From Candidatus Zipacnadum vermilionense (lineage in GTDB: Bacteria; Armatimonadota; Zipacnadia; Zipacnadales; Zipacnadaceae): a DNA stretch of 43,154 nt. Shown piece after piece: positions 7,296 through 15,044 of the stretch. The notes under the pieces were generated by a model. That model was given only the letters and a program-made list of their open reading frames with translations, searched no databases and was not told the DNA's origin. How positions within the stretch are numbered: position 1 is the first letter of the stretch; each line of letters starts with the position of its first letter. Both the position numbers and the translations under genes were made by a program. The stretch covers positions 1 to 43,154 of the forward strand of contig JALGSV010000029.1 of assembly GCA_029821755.1 (NCBI GenBank), written 5' to 3'.

Positions 7296-7637
7296 TCAGG
7301 CCTCCTGGCCGTGCAAGCAGGAGCTGTCACCGGCTTCGAGCATGCCGCAAGCCAGGGCCTGCAGCGCTTCGAGGGCGTTGCCGGTCACGCCCGGGATGAA
7401 CTCGATCCCGGCGGCGGCGAATAGCCCCTGCGCCCGCGGTCCGGCGCCCCCAGCCACCACCAGCTCCACGCCCTTCTGCCGCATGAGTTCGGGAAGCACC
7501 CCTGGCTCATGTCCCGGACTCTCCAGCCATTCTACCAAGGTAATGTCCGGGCTCTTGAGGTCGGCGATGAGGTATCTCTGACACCGCCCGAAATGTGGCG
7601 AGAGTTGGGTTCCGTCACAGGCCACTGCGACTTTCAT
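7296..7637 (-). CDS. NifX-like (COG1433) metal-cluster protein
   Basis: A 113-residue single-domain protein of the dinitrogenase Fe-Mo cofactor family: MKVAVACDG at the N-terminus, SPHFGRCQRY at the cluster loop and VVAGGAGPRAQGLF in the second half. It is divergent from the two duplicated copies further down the operon. It has two extra cysteines near the C-terminus (ALACGMLEAGDSSC). A GGAGGG site lies about 12 bases before the ATG. A palindrome matching the padR operator lies 31 bases upstream of the start, so this is probably the first structural gene under PadR control. Confidence 0.88.
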   Translation of the reverse strand: MKVAVACDGTQLSPHFGRCQRYLIADLKSPDITLVEWLESPGHEPGVLPELMRQKGVELVVAGGAGPRAQGLFAAAGIEFIPGVTGNALEALQALACGMLEAGDSSCLHGQEA

Positions 7638-7667
7638 AGCAAGCTTTCCCTCCGAGTGCGCAAGATG

Positions 7668-7682
7668 TATGTCATTAACATA
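7668..7682. promoter_or_regulatory. Putative PadR operator 2 (TATG-N7-CATA)
   Basis: TATGTCATTAACATA is an inverted repeat with TATG and CATA half-sites separated by 7 bases, the same half-sites and spacing as the palindrome in the padR promoter. It lies 31 bases upstream of the first nifX-like gene. PadR proteins commonly bind such ATGT/ACAT-type dyads. That PadR binds here is inference. Confidence 0.55.
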
Positions 7683-7699
7683 TGCCGGCTCCCACTAGC

Positions 7700-7717
7700 G
7701 CCAGGCCCGAGCCTGGC
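7700..7717. terminator. Small hairpin after padR
   Basis: GCCAGGC-CCGA-GCCTGGC forms a 7-bp perfect stem with a 4-base loop, 10 bases beyond the padR stop in the minus direction. There is no T-run after it, so it may attenuate rather than terminate transcription between padR and the metal-cluster genes. Confidence 0.35.
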
Positions 7718-7726
7718 AAGAGAAGT

Positions 7727-8113
7727 TCACGTAGTCCGGTTAGACGTCACGAAGTCCTGCATGGCCTTCGCGTGACGGTCCAGCACGATCAACCAGTCCT
7801 GGAGATGCTGCTCGCCGACTTCAGTGATCTCGTACATACGCCGGTCTGGACCTCCCGCACCGCGCTGCCATTGCGATACCACGCAGCCCACCTGCTCGAG
7901 GGTCCGCAGTGTACGATAGACCACGGCGGCGTCGATCTCCGAATCGGTGAGGGCCCGCCGATTGGCCTCCTCGATGATCTCGTAACCATACCGGGCCTCG
8001 TGCCGGGCCAGCAGGCTGAGGATGACAGGCTCCACCAGGCGCGACACTCTCCCCAATCCGCACGAGCAAGGTCCGTATTGGGCTCCATGTCTACGGCACT
8101 GACCGCGTGGCAA
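7727..8113 (-). CDS. PadR-family transcriptional regulator with Cys-rich N-terminus
   Basis: A 128-residue winged-helix repressor. The PadR core begins at LVEPVILSLLARHEARYGYE and continues through the recognition region (VVYRTLRTLEQVG) to a C-terminal dimerisation helix (LQDWLIVLDRHAKAM). I chose the TTG start at 8113: it is preceded by AAAGGAG 9-10 bases upstream, and no ATG is available in frame before the core. The leading 25 residues contain C6, C16 and C18 (with His9), which could bind a metal or cluster. A promoter and a perfect palindrome lie just upstream, suggesting autoregulation. It probably controls the whole metal-cluster operon; the ligand could be a metal, iron-sulfur status or redox signal. 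Confidence 0.88.
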   Translation of the reverse strand: MPRGQCRRHGAQYGPCSCGLGRVSRLVEPVILSLLARHEARYGYEIIEEANRRALTDSEIDAAVVYRTLRTLEQVGCVVSQWQRGAGGPDRRMYEITEVGEQHLQDWLIVLDRHAKAMQDFVTSNRTT

Positions 8114-8130
8114 ACAGACCAGCTCCTTTT

Positions 8131-8151
8131 CTATATGTTTTTAGCATATAG
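8131..8151. promoter_or_regulatory. Putative PadR operator 1, perfect palindrome
   Basis: CTATATG and CATATAG are perfect 7-base half-sites separated by 7 bases. They overlap the -10 region and spacer of the padR promoter, the standard place for an autorepressor. The inner TATG-N7-CATA is shared with the site at 7668-7682. Confidence 0.65.
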
Positions 8152-8166
8152 CGAAGGCTTTGTCAA
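8138..8166 (-). promoter_or_regulatory. Predicted sigma70-type promoter of padR
   Basis: On the minus strand TTGACA (8166-8161) is followed after 17 bases by TAAAAA (8143-8138), a perfect -35 with a 4/6 -10. The padR TTG start at 8113 is 24 bases downstream, leaving a short leader with AAAGGAG. The operator palindrome overlaps the -10. Confidence 0.6.
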
Positions 8167-8517
8167 GTGGTTCTCTGTGGCATTTTGTCCTGCCCCGGCG
8201 CTCCAGCCGTGGAAGTCCACCATCTCGAAGAGCACCCGGACCTTGCCGTGCTGTTGGATGAGGCGTTCGAGTTCCGGCACGAAGTGGTCGTAGTCCTCGC
8301 CGGTGAGGCGATCCGTGACCTGGACCTCCAGGACTTTGCCGCCGTCGGTCTCCTGCAGTTTCACTGACATAGCCGGGCTCCTTAGGGTGATGCAGTTGCC
8401 TAGGTTGACTCCGGCGGGACGCGGAGGTTCAATTGACGGGAGAGAGGTGTGGCTGCTGGTGGAGAGTGGGTGTGGTGGAGGCGGAGCGGTCAGGGCAAGC
8501 GGGGAGGGTCCGCCCCC

Positions 8518-8546
8518 TTGACGCGAGTCTCTGATTTGTGTTTGAT
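8518..8546 (+). promoter_or_regulatory. Candidate promoter of the heparinase-like gene
   Basis: TTGACG at 8518-8523 and TTTGAT at 8541-8546 are separated by 17 bases, 68 bases before the ATG at 8614. The -35 is 5/6 and the -10 is 4/6 of consensus. This is pattern matching only. Confidence 0.4.
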
Positions 8547-8613
8547 GTGCGCGTGGGGCCGGGCGCTGTCGTCTTTTTGCGCGCCACACTCTTGTCTCGA
8601 GGGGAGCAACCTC

Positions 8614-11029
8614 ATGCGTTTGATCGCCTCGCTGGCTCTCGCTCTCTGCCTCGTTGTGCCATTGTTCGCGCAGGACCCGTACTCTGTCGACTGGGCTACG
8701 GTCGTCAAGATCACGCCCCAGAGTGATCCCATGCAGATGGAGGCGCTCAAGCCGCTGCTGGCTACCGATACGCAGGAGCGAGTGGCGGGCAACTGGGGCT
8801 ATGTCCCGCCGGCCGGAGGGGAACCCCTCCCAGATAACCAAGGACGAGTACATCCAGCTAGCCGAGACCTTCCCCGGCATGTCGTATTACCTGGACACCT
8901 ACACCAAGGACCCCGACAAGCCCAACGGGAACGGCTACGAGGCCGTCCCGATATTCATTGCCAAGTACAAGCAGACCGGCGACCATAAGTGGCTGGAGTA
9001 CGCGGTGACCTGCGTCAAGAAGTACTGCCTCGCCACCGACGAGGAAGTGAAGAACCTCAAGGCCGCGCCGGGGGCGGACGGCAACTTGTCGTCGTACTGG
9101 CGCTACGACCTGGCCTACGTGATGATCCCGCTGCTGGAGGTCCAGGGCACCCCGGAGTTTGACGAGATGACGCAAGCCCTGGGCAAGTCCTTCGGCGAGC
9201 GGGCCAACGTCTGGCCGCTGGCACCCTTCCGGGGGGCGTACAACATGGCGATTGACGCCGCCTTTTGGTATGACCTGGCCGTCAAGTACAACCCCGACAT
9301 CCCCCGCGCGAAGGAGCTGAAGGCGTACGCCGACGACATTTGGGCCTTCTGGGACGAGATGTGGGATAGCGAGGAGGACGACCCGAACTACACGACCGGC
9401 AATATGATCGTGCTGCACGCCTGGGCGCTGCTGCGCGGGGAGAAGTGGTGGGAGGACCCCAAGCGAGCGACGATGTGGCGCGACTACGCCGAGCAGGTAG
9501 GTAACGACGGCTCCTGGCCGGCCTACGGCGACGGCGGGAATATCGGTCGCTATTTCATCGCGCAGATGATCTCGGAGATGAGCGCGAAGTACCTGCAGGA
9601 CGGGCGGTACAAGTGGCTCGCGCACCGGGCCTTCTGGAACGGCAAGGAGCGGATCAAGCCGGTGTGCATCGGCATGGGCTACGCGCCGGTGATGTACTCC
9701 GCCCTGGCCTACCTGTTTGCCGACGACACCATCAAGGAGGTCCCACCCTCCGCGGGCGTGGTGGAGACCACTCGACACTGGCACGATCTGACGCCGTCCA
9801 CCGTCCGCAGCGGGGGGGGGAGCTGGTTTGTGCAGAAGGACCAGGTCATTCCCTCCAAGCTGATGTTCCGGGGCGGAAGCGGGAGCCTGGATAGCTACCT
9901 GCTGGTGCAGGCCAATCAGCAGAGCGGGCACGGGCATACCGACTCCAGCGCTATTCTGGGCTACGGCGGGGACCTGGCCTATTACCTCAACTACGCGACA
10001 CTAAGGCTGGACAACTACATGGAGGCGCACAACCTGATGGCGCTGCGCAACCCGGCGACCCCCGAGAGTCCGTGGCCCAGCAGCGGCCCCGGCGGCCTGT
10101 ACTGTACGGAGGAGGTGACCGTCCCGGTCAAGGGCACGACCTCAGACGCCTCCTACGCGCGGGTGCATGTGCAGGAGTACCCCGGCCAGCCGGCCACGCC
10201 GGAGTTGTGGAAAACGGTGCAGGAGTGGAAGGGCAACTGGAACCTGGAGAAGGCCATCGGCTACAAGAACTGGCCGGTGCGGGAGGACCGCTCGGTGGTG
10301 TTCCTGCACGACAAGCCGGGGCTGCGGCAGTTCACGGTGGTGCGGGACGTCATCACGCCCACGATTGAGGTTCCGGCGATGCTGGGGCCGAACTGGACCT
10401 TCGGGGAACTGGGCCAGGCGGGGACCAACTGGGTCAACGTCTGGATGCCCAAGGTACTCAACGGCTGGTTCGGAAGCCTGCAGAAGATGCCGGACGGGAG
10501 CCTGTACAAGCTGGCGCCAATCACCACCGCCGCGCGCGACTTGCTCATCTGGTTCGTGCCACAGGGAGAGGCGACGCTGCAGATTGAGAAGCTGCACCAG
10601 GACCGCAGCGGCTACGACTGCTACGTGCCGCTCAACAGCGATATCAACCTGCGGCTGCGGGCCTGGTACTGGCGCACCGGCACCTGGTCGGCGGGCCAGC
10701 CGCAGGCCTTCACCACCGTGCTTATGCCGCACGCGCCTATCGCTGACGCCGGCCCGCTGGCGGAGAGTATCACCGTCCTCAGCGACAAGCCGGAGACGAC
10801 GGCCCTACGGGTGAAGGAGGGCGATACAGAGCGGCTGGTGATCCTCAACTCCGGCGGCAAGCGGGCAAACGTGGGCTCGATAGTCTTCGAGGGCGAGGCG
10901 GCAGTGGTGACGTATCTGAAGGGGCGTCGGACGCACTTCTCGGCCTGGAAGACCAAGTTCATCTCCCTGGACAACACGCCGTTCTTCCGCAGCGAGAAGC
11001 CGGCGAGGGTGGATGAGGATATCAAGTAG
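8614..11029 (+). CDS. Secreted heparinase II/III-like polysaccharide lyase, frameshifted near the N-terminus
   Basis: The start at 8614 has AGGGGAG about 8 bases upstream and encodes a signal peptide (MRLIASLALALCLVVPLFAQ). The frame holds to GYVPPAGG, then is lost at the G-run 8818-8821; removing one G restores PAGGNPSQITKDEYIQ and an uninterrupted frame to 11029. The corrected protein is about 804 residues. It has an alpha-helical toroid-like middle and, around GHGHTDSSAILGYGG, the His-rich motif of heparinase II/III-type lyases, followed by a beta-sandwich region. Such proteins cleave uronic-acid polysaccharides outside the cytoplasm; the substrate is unknown. The frameshift may be a homopolymer sequencing error or a real mutation. 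The rest of the frame shows no decay. Confidence 0.75.
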
Positions 11030-11147
11030 GGGGAGACTGCAGGCCGCGTTCGACGCTGGCCTGGAAACCGGCGCCCGGTAGCAGGCGCGGAAGGGCTTCC
11101 TCATGGAGGGCAGGCCCGCCCCTAGGAGGGCATAGCGCCTGCACCCC

Positions 11148-11200
11148 GCACCGGCGAGACACCGGTGCCACCCGGAGGGACGCAGGCTGGGACGCCTGCG
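11148..11200. repeat. Palindromic repeats between convergent genes
   Basis: Two palindromic units lie in the 171-base gap between the convergent heparinase-like and M20 genes. One is GCACCGGCGAGACACCGGTG at 11148-11167, a variant of which recurs near 42357. The other is a hairpin with 7-bp arms CGCAGGC/GCCTGCG at 11181-11187 and 11194-11200, directly at the M20 stop. They resemble REP-type extragenic palindromes and may also stop transcription from both sides. Confidence 0.55.
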
Positions 11201-12439
11201 CTACCCGGAGGGGGCTTGGCCCCACGCCTCGATGAACCTCCCTAGTACCTCCGCCCCTTGCCTGATCTCCTCCATCGCGATCTGCTCCTGGTTGGAGTGG
11301 GCGAAGCGGAGGGTGCCGGGGCCGAAGACAGCCGTGGGTATGGCTAGCTGGTTGTTGTAGAACCACGAGTCGCAGGAGGCGGTCATGGCCGTGACTTCCG
11401 TCTCCAGGGCCGCGGCGGCGCAGGCCTGCTGGAGGGTGGTCACCAGGGGATGGGCCGGGTCCAGCACGTGCGCATCGTGGCGGTACATGAAGTACAGATC
11501 GAAGTTGTCGCGCAGGTAGTCGTCGCCCTCGTCCAGGATCGCTTGCCTCATCTCCTCGGCCACTTGCTTCCAGGTCTTGTTGGGCAGCAGGCCCAGGACG
11601 CCCTCCAGCACGGCCTGGCTGGGAACAGTGGCGGGCCAGTCGCCGGCCCGGCAGCGGCCGAAAGTGATAGGCATGGGGTTCTCGAACTGGTCGAAGAACT
11701 GCAAGCCTCGCGAACCGGCCAGCAGCCGGTCGTGGTAGCCCTCCAGGATCTCCATGACCCGGGCCGCCATCTTGAGCGCGCTGACGGTGGCCCCGGCCTG
11801 GCCGCTGTGCCCAGCGCGGCCTCGGCAGGTGACGCGGAACCACACCGCGCCTCGCACGGACGAGAGTATCTTCCCCGCCGTCGGCTCCATCACGAGGCAG
11901 CCGTCGGCCTGCTCACCCCGACGGATCATCGTCAGGGACCCGTTACCGCCGACTTCCTCCTCCACCACCAGGTGCGCCATCAGGTCGCCGGGCGGGGTGA
12001 CGCCGGCTTCCTGCAATGCCGCCAGCAGCAGCCAGAGCGTGGCGATCTGGCCTTTGGCGTCGCAGGCCCCGCGGCCGTAGACGACGCCGTCCGCCACGCG
12101 CGGGTCGAAGGGGCGTTCCTGGCCCTCGGAGGCGGGGACTACGTCGGCGTGGGTGTTGAAGAGGAGGGACTTGCCGCCCCGGCCGGGGACGCGGACGCGC
12201 ACGTTGAAATGGCCATCGTAGGTCAGGTCGGGTATGGGGTCACAGTAGTCGGGATCGGAGGGGAGGTCGGCGGGAATCGGTACGCGCTCCACCTCCGGGG
12301 CGACCTGGGCGAAGCGCTCGGCGAGGAAGGCGAGGACCTCCTGCTCCTGGCCGGGAGTCGACGGGAAGCGGATGAGGTCGCAGAGGAAGTCCTGCGCGGC
12401 CGGGAGGAGGGTGGTGAGGGCGGAGGTGAGGTTGGGCAT
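11201..12439 (-). CDS. M20-family metallopeptidase (ArgE/DapE-like deacylase)
   Basis: A 412-residue zinc hydrolase of the M20 family. Ligand motifs are in order: THADVV (His97, with Asp99), GRGACDAKGQ (Asp127, bridging), VEEEVGGNG (catalytic Glu160, ligand Glu161), and a late region with GPGTLRFAHS for the last His. The central dimerisation/lid domain is present (VWFRVTCRGRAGHSGQAG). AAAGGA lies about 9 bases before the ATG. Family members remove acyl groups from amino acids or cleave dipeptides. With an aminotransferase and two dehydrogenases next door, a role in amino-acid or N-acyl-amino-acid breakdown is plausible but not provable here. Confidence 0.88.
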   Translation of the reverse strand: MPNLTSALTTLLPAAQDFLCDLIRFPSTPGQEQEVLAFLAERFAQVAPEVERVPIPADLPSDPDYCDPIPDLTYDGHFNVRVRVPGRGGKSLLFNTHADVVPASEGQERPFDPRVADGVVYGRGACDAKGQIATLWLLLAALQEAGVTPPGDLMAHLVVEEEVGGNGSLTMIRRGEQADGCLVMEPTAGKILSSVRGAVWFRVTCRGRAGHSGQAGATVSALKMAARVMEILEGYHDRLLAGSRGLQFFDQFENPMPITFGRCRAGDWPATVPSQAVLEGVLGLLPNKTWKQVAEEMRQAILDEGDDYLRDNFDLYFMYRHDAHVLDPAHPLVTTLQQACAAAALETEVTAMTASCDSWFYNNQLAIPTAVFGPGTLRFAHSNQEQIAMEEIRQGAEVLGRFIEAWGQAPSG

Positions 12440-12490
12440 GAGGTGGGTCCTTTCGGGATGGCGTAAACGCGGCGGGCGGGGGGGCCGGCC

Positions 12491-13807
12491 CTACAGGTGC
12501 ATCAGTACGTCTTCCATGATATCCAGTGACTCGTGGGCCTCGGCTTCGGTGATCACCAGGGGCGGGGCTACGCGGACTACGTTGCCGAAGATGCCTACCG
12601 AACCGACCAGGAGGCCGTGCTGGGCCGCTTCATCTATCACCCGGCGGACCAGGTCAGGGGCAGGCTCCTTGGTGTTCTTGTCATGAACCAGCTCCAAGCC
12701 CATGACCAGGCCCTGACCGCGCACGTCTCCAAGGTAGGGGCACTTCTCCTGTATCTCCAGCAGGCGGGACTTCATCAGGTCGCCCATGCGGGCAGCGTTC
12801 TCCACCAGGTTCTCCTGCTGGAGTATCTCCAGGACGGCGATGACCGCGGCCGAGGAGACCGGGTTGCCGCCGAAGGTGCTGGACATCTCCCCGGGGCCAA
12901 GCGCGCCGATGACCTCCGCCTCAGCCATCAGCGCCGAGACGGGGATGCCGCTGCCGATGCCCTTGCCGATGGCCATGAGCTGCGGACGAAGGTCTTCCCA
13001 TTCGGCGGCGTACATCTTGCCGGTGCGGCCGTAGGACGATTGCACCTCGTCGAGGATGAAGATGATCCCCTGCTCGCGGACCCAGTTCTCCAGGCGCTTG
13101 AGGTAGCCGACGGGCGGGAAGATGAAGCCGGCGGCGCCCTGGTAGGGCTCGATGATCAGGCCGGCCAGGCTGCCGGTGGAGGAGGCTTGCACCAGCGACT
13201 CCATCAGGTCAAAGCATTCCATGCTACAGCTCTCGCAACTCATCCCCAGCGGGCAGCGGTAGCAGTAGGGGTAGAGGGTCTTGATGACGCCGGGCATGAT
13301 GGGGCCATACTGCTTCTTGGGCCCGGCCAGGCCACCGGCGCCGGCGGCGGCGTAGGTGCGGCCGTGGAACCCGCCGGTGAAGGAGATGATCTCGTAGTTG
13401 CCGGTGTAGCGTTTGGCGATGCGCATCGCCCCCTCCACGGCCTCGCTCCCGGTGGAGAGGAAGAAGGTGCGGTCGAGGTTGGGCGGGGTAGTCTCGACCA
13501 TCATCTTCGCCGCGCGGATGCGCTCGGCCGTGGGGCTCTCGTAGTTGTTGAGCAAGCGCCCGGCCTGGGTGCGGACGGCCTCCACGAGATGCGGGTGGCA
13601 GTGGCCGACGTTGGCAACCAGGACGCCGGAGGTCCAGTCGAGGAAGACGTTGCCATCGACGTCGGTGACGACGCAGCCCGAGGCATGGTCCCAGACGACG
13701 GGGGCCTGGTAGCCAACGCAGTTGGCCTCGTATTGGTGCCACTCGGCTAGCAGGGCAGCGCCCTGCGGGCCGGGGAGGGGGGAGGATACGTGAGTTATGG
13801 GAGGCAT
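12491..13807 (-). CDS. Class III aminotransferase (PLP-dependent, 4-aminobutyrate/ornithine type)
   Basis: A 438-residue PLP enzyme of fold type I, class III. It has STGSEAVEGAMRIAK for phosphate binding, FILDEVQSSYGRTG (Asp253 to the pyridine nitrogen) and the Schiff-base lysine in AIGKGIGSG (Lys282). A cysteine-rich insert, YCYRCPLGMSCESCSMEC, lies at residues 181-198, as found in some omega-aminotransferases. I chose the ATG at 13807, preceded by AGGAG, over an upstream in-frame ATG inside palindromic repeat sequence. It is separated by 51 bases from the downstream M20 gene and is probably co-transcribed with it. The exact amino donor cannot be named. Confidence 0.88.
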   Translation of the reverse strand: MPPITHVSSPLPGPQGAALLAEWHQYEANCVGYQAPVVWDHASGCVVTDVDGNVFLDWTSGVLVANVGHCHPHLVEAVRTQAGRLLNNYESPTAERIRAAKMMVETTPPNLDRTFFLSTGSEAVEGAMRIAKRYTGNYEIISFTGGFHGRTYAAAGAGGLAGPKKQYGPIMPGVIKTLYPYCYRCPLGMSCESCSMECFDLMESLVQASSTGSLAGLIIEPYQGAAGFIFPPVGYLKRLENWVREQGIIFILDEVQSSYGRTGKMYAAEWEDLRPQLMAIGKGIGSGIPVSALMAEAEVIGALGPGEMSSTFGGNPVSSAAVIAVLEILQQENLVENAARMGDLMKSRLLEIQEKCPYLGDVRGQGLVMGLELVHDKNTKEPAPDLVRRVIDEAAQHGLLVGSVGIFGNVVRVAPPLVITEAEAHESLDIMEDVLMHL

Positions 13808-13841
13808 GGATGGGTCAACTCCTGACGGGTCTGATGCGGCC

Positions 13842-13987
13842 TGTAGGGCGCGGGCTCGTACCGCGCCCGGCAGACCATGAATATACCGGGCAACCACGAA
13901 AGGGCGGATGGTTTTCTCAGGTCAGCGGCAGCCCGGACAGGCGTTCCTTACGCCCAGGCGCGGCGCGGTACGAGCCCGCGCCCTACA
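13842..13987. repeat. BIME-like element: 26-bp perfect inverted repeats, each itself a hairpin
   Basis: The arms at 13842-13867 and 13962-13987 are exact reverse complements (TGTAGGGCGCGGGCTCGTAC... and its complement) separated by 94 bases. Each arm is also palindromic (GGGCGCGG...CCGCGCCC). It lies between the aminotransferase and hydroxyacid dehydrogenase genes. This arrangement is that of a pair of REP sequences in opposite orientation. Confidence 0.85.
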
Positions 13988-13998
13988 AGAAGACGTCC

Positions 13999-14985
13999 CT
14001 ACGCGGGTTTGTTCACCCAACACCGCGGCCCTTCCCCGCGCACGAAGCGGTCTACGTCCTCGACGATGTTCTTGCGAATGGCCTGGTTGGCCTCCTCGCT
14101 GGCCCAGGCCAGGTGCGGGCTCAGCAGTGCGTTCTCCAGGGGGAAGAGCGGGTAGGTGGTGGGCGGGGGCTCCACGTCGTAGACGTCTATCGCCGCGCCG
14201 GCAATCTGCTTGGTGCGCAGGGCCGCGGCCAGGGCCTCGTGGTCTACGATGGGGCCGCGGGAGCTGTTGATAAGGTAGGCGGTGGGCTTCATCATCGCCA
14301 GAGTGGTGGCGTTGACCAGGTGGCGCGTCTCGTCATTGAGGGGTGTGTGGCAAGTGATGAAGTCGCTGCCCCGGAAGACGGTCTCGTGGTCAGTCAACTC
14401 GATCCCCAGAGCCTCGCGCCGGCGCTCGGAAAGGTAGGGGTCGCAGATCAGCCAATTGAAACCGAAGGATTGCAGCTTCTGGTAGACGCGGCTGCCCACG
14501 CGGCCGCAGCCGATTAGGCCGATGGTCTTGCCAGCCAGGCGGTACAGGGGCATGACCTCGGAGAAGTCCCACTGGCCGGTGGCGCTGGACTGCTCCAGGC
14601 ACTTGCGGCCGGGGAAGAGCTTGCGGGCGCTGGCGAACAGCAGGGCGATGGCGTGCTCGGCGACCTCCTCCACGCAGTAGTCGGGCTGGTAGCCGAACAT
14701 GATCCCCGCTTCGGTGAGGGCGTCCACGTCCACGTTGTCGTAGCCGATGCCGTGGCGGATGACCAGCTTGACCTTCTCCCAGCGGGAGATGAGGTCGCGG
14801 TTGATGGGGGCCATGTTGACTAGGACGATATCGGCATCTTTGGTCTGGGCGGCCAGTTCCTCCACGGGGGCGGACTTAAGCTGGTGGTACTCAAAGTCCA
14901 CGCCGCGCTGCTGCATTTGCTCGACTTCCCAGTCGAGGTCGGGTTCGATGTAGTCGGTGACGACAAACTTGATGCGATCGGGCAT
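13999..14985 (-). CDS. D-2-hydroxyacid dehydrogenase (NAD-dependent)
   Basis: A 328-residue member of the D-isomer 2-hydroxyacid dehydrogenase family. The NAD-binding motif GCGRVGSR lies at residues 159-166; the catalytic set is Arg243 (INSSRGPIVD), an acid in the DVYDVEPP stretch near 267-272, and His291 (SPHLAWAS). The start is ATG at 14985 with AAGGAGAT about 9 bases upstream; the open frame extends further upstream but overlaps the Gfo/Idh gene. It reduces 2-ketoacids or oxidises D-2-hydroxyacids. The substrate cannot be read from sequence. It follows the Gfo/Idh gene by 59 bases. Confidence 0.9.
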   Translation of the reverse strand: MPDRIKFVVTDYIEPDLDWEVEQMQQRGVDFEYHQLKSAPVEELAAQTKDADIVLVNMAPINRDLISRWEKVKLVIRHGIGYDNVDVDALTEAGIMFGYQPDYCVEEVAEHAIALLFASARKLFPGRKCLEQSSATGQWDFSEVMPLYRLAGKTIGLIGCGRVGSRVYQKLQSFGFNWLICDPYLSERRREALGIELTDHETVFRGSDFITCHTPLNDETRHLVNATTLAMMKPTAYLINSSRGPIVDHEALAAALRTKQIAGAAIDVYDVEPPPTTYPLFPLENALLSPHLAWASEEANQAIRKNIVEDVDRFVRGEGPRCWVNKPA

Positions 14986-15044
14986 GAGTATGGATCTCCT
15001 TGGGTTCGGTTGAGGGCAGGGGCCGCGCAGGAACTGAGGGTCCC

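Larger units (their letters stand above)
8131..8370 (-). pseudogene. Truncated SpoIIAA/STAS-like protein gene
   Basis: The 79-codon frame starts MSVKLQETDGGKVLEVQV and reads as a SpoIIAA-like (STAS-fold) protein up to VLFEMVDFHGW at residue 56. Intact relatives are about 115-125 residues. After about residue 60 the sequence departs from the family (GQNATENHLTKPSLYAKNI) and stops at 8131, inside the padR promoter. The second half of the domain is therefore missing, and the change point near 8190-8200 coincides with a drop in GC content. It looks like a deletion or insertion junction. A short functional product cannot be excluded. Confidence 0.72.

Noticed and set aside
4815-7637. Nitrogen fixation cluster
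   Set aside because: NifX-like proteins alone do not indicate nitrogenase; no nifH, nifD, nifK, nifE, nifN or nifB is present.
8654-8820. Start of the heparinase-like protein in the long downstream frame
   Set aside because: This part reads as Arg/Ser-rich nonsense; the signal peptide and ribosome site are in the other frame, so a frameshift explains it better.
8371-8880. N-terminal extension of the SpoIIAA-like frame (249 residues in total)
   Set aside because: The upstream part is Arg/Pro/Ser-rich and antisense to the heparinase-like gene; family homology starts at the ATG at 8370.
8858-9937. 359-residue minus-strand open frame
   Set aside because: Antisense of the heparinase-like gene, with Val/Leu/Arg/Gly bias from GC-rich codons and no family character.
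11450-13750. Two long plus-strand open frames (338 and 405 residues)
   Set aside because: Mirror frames of the M20 and aminotransferase genes, which have clear catalytic motifs on the minus strand.
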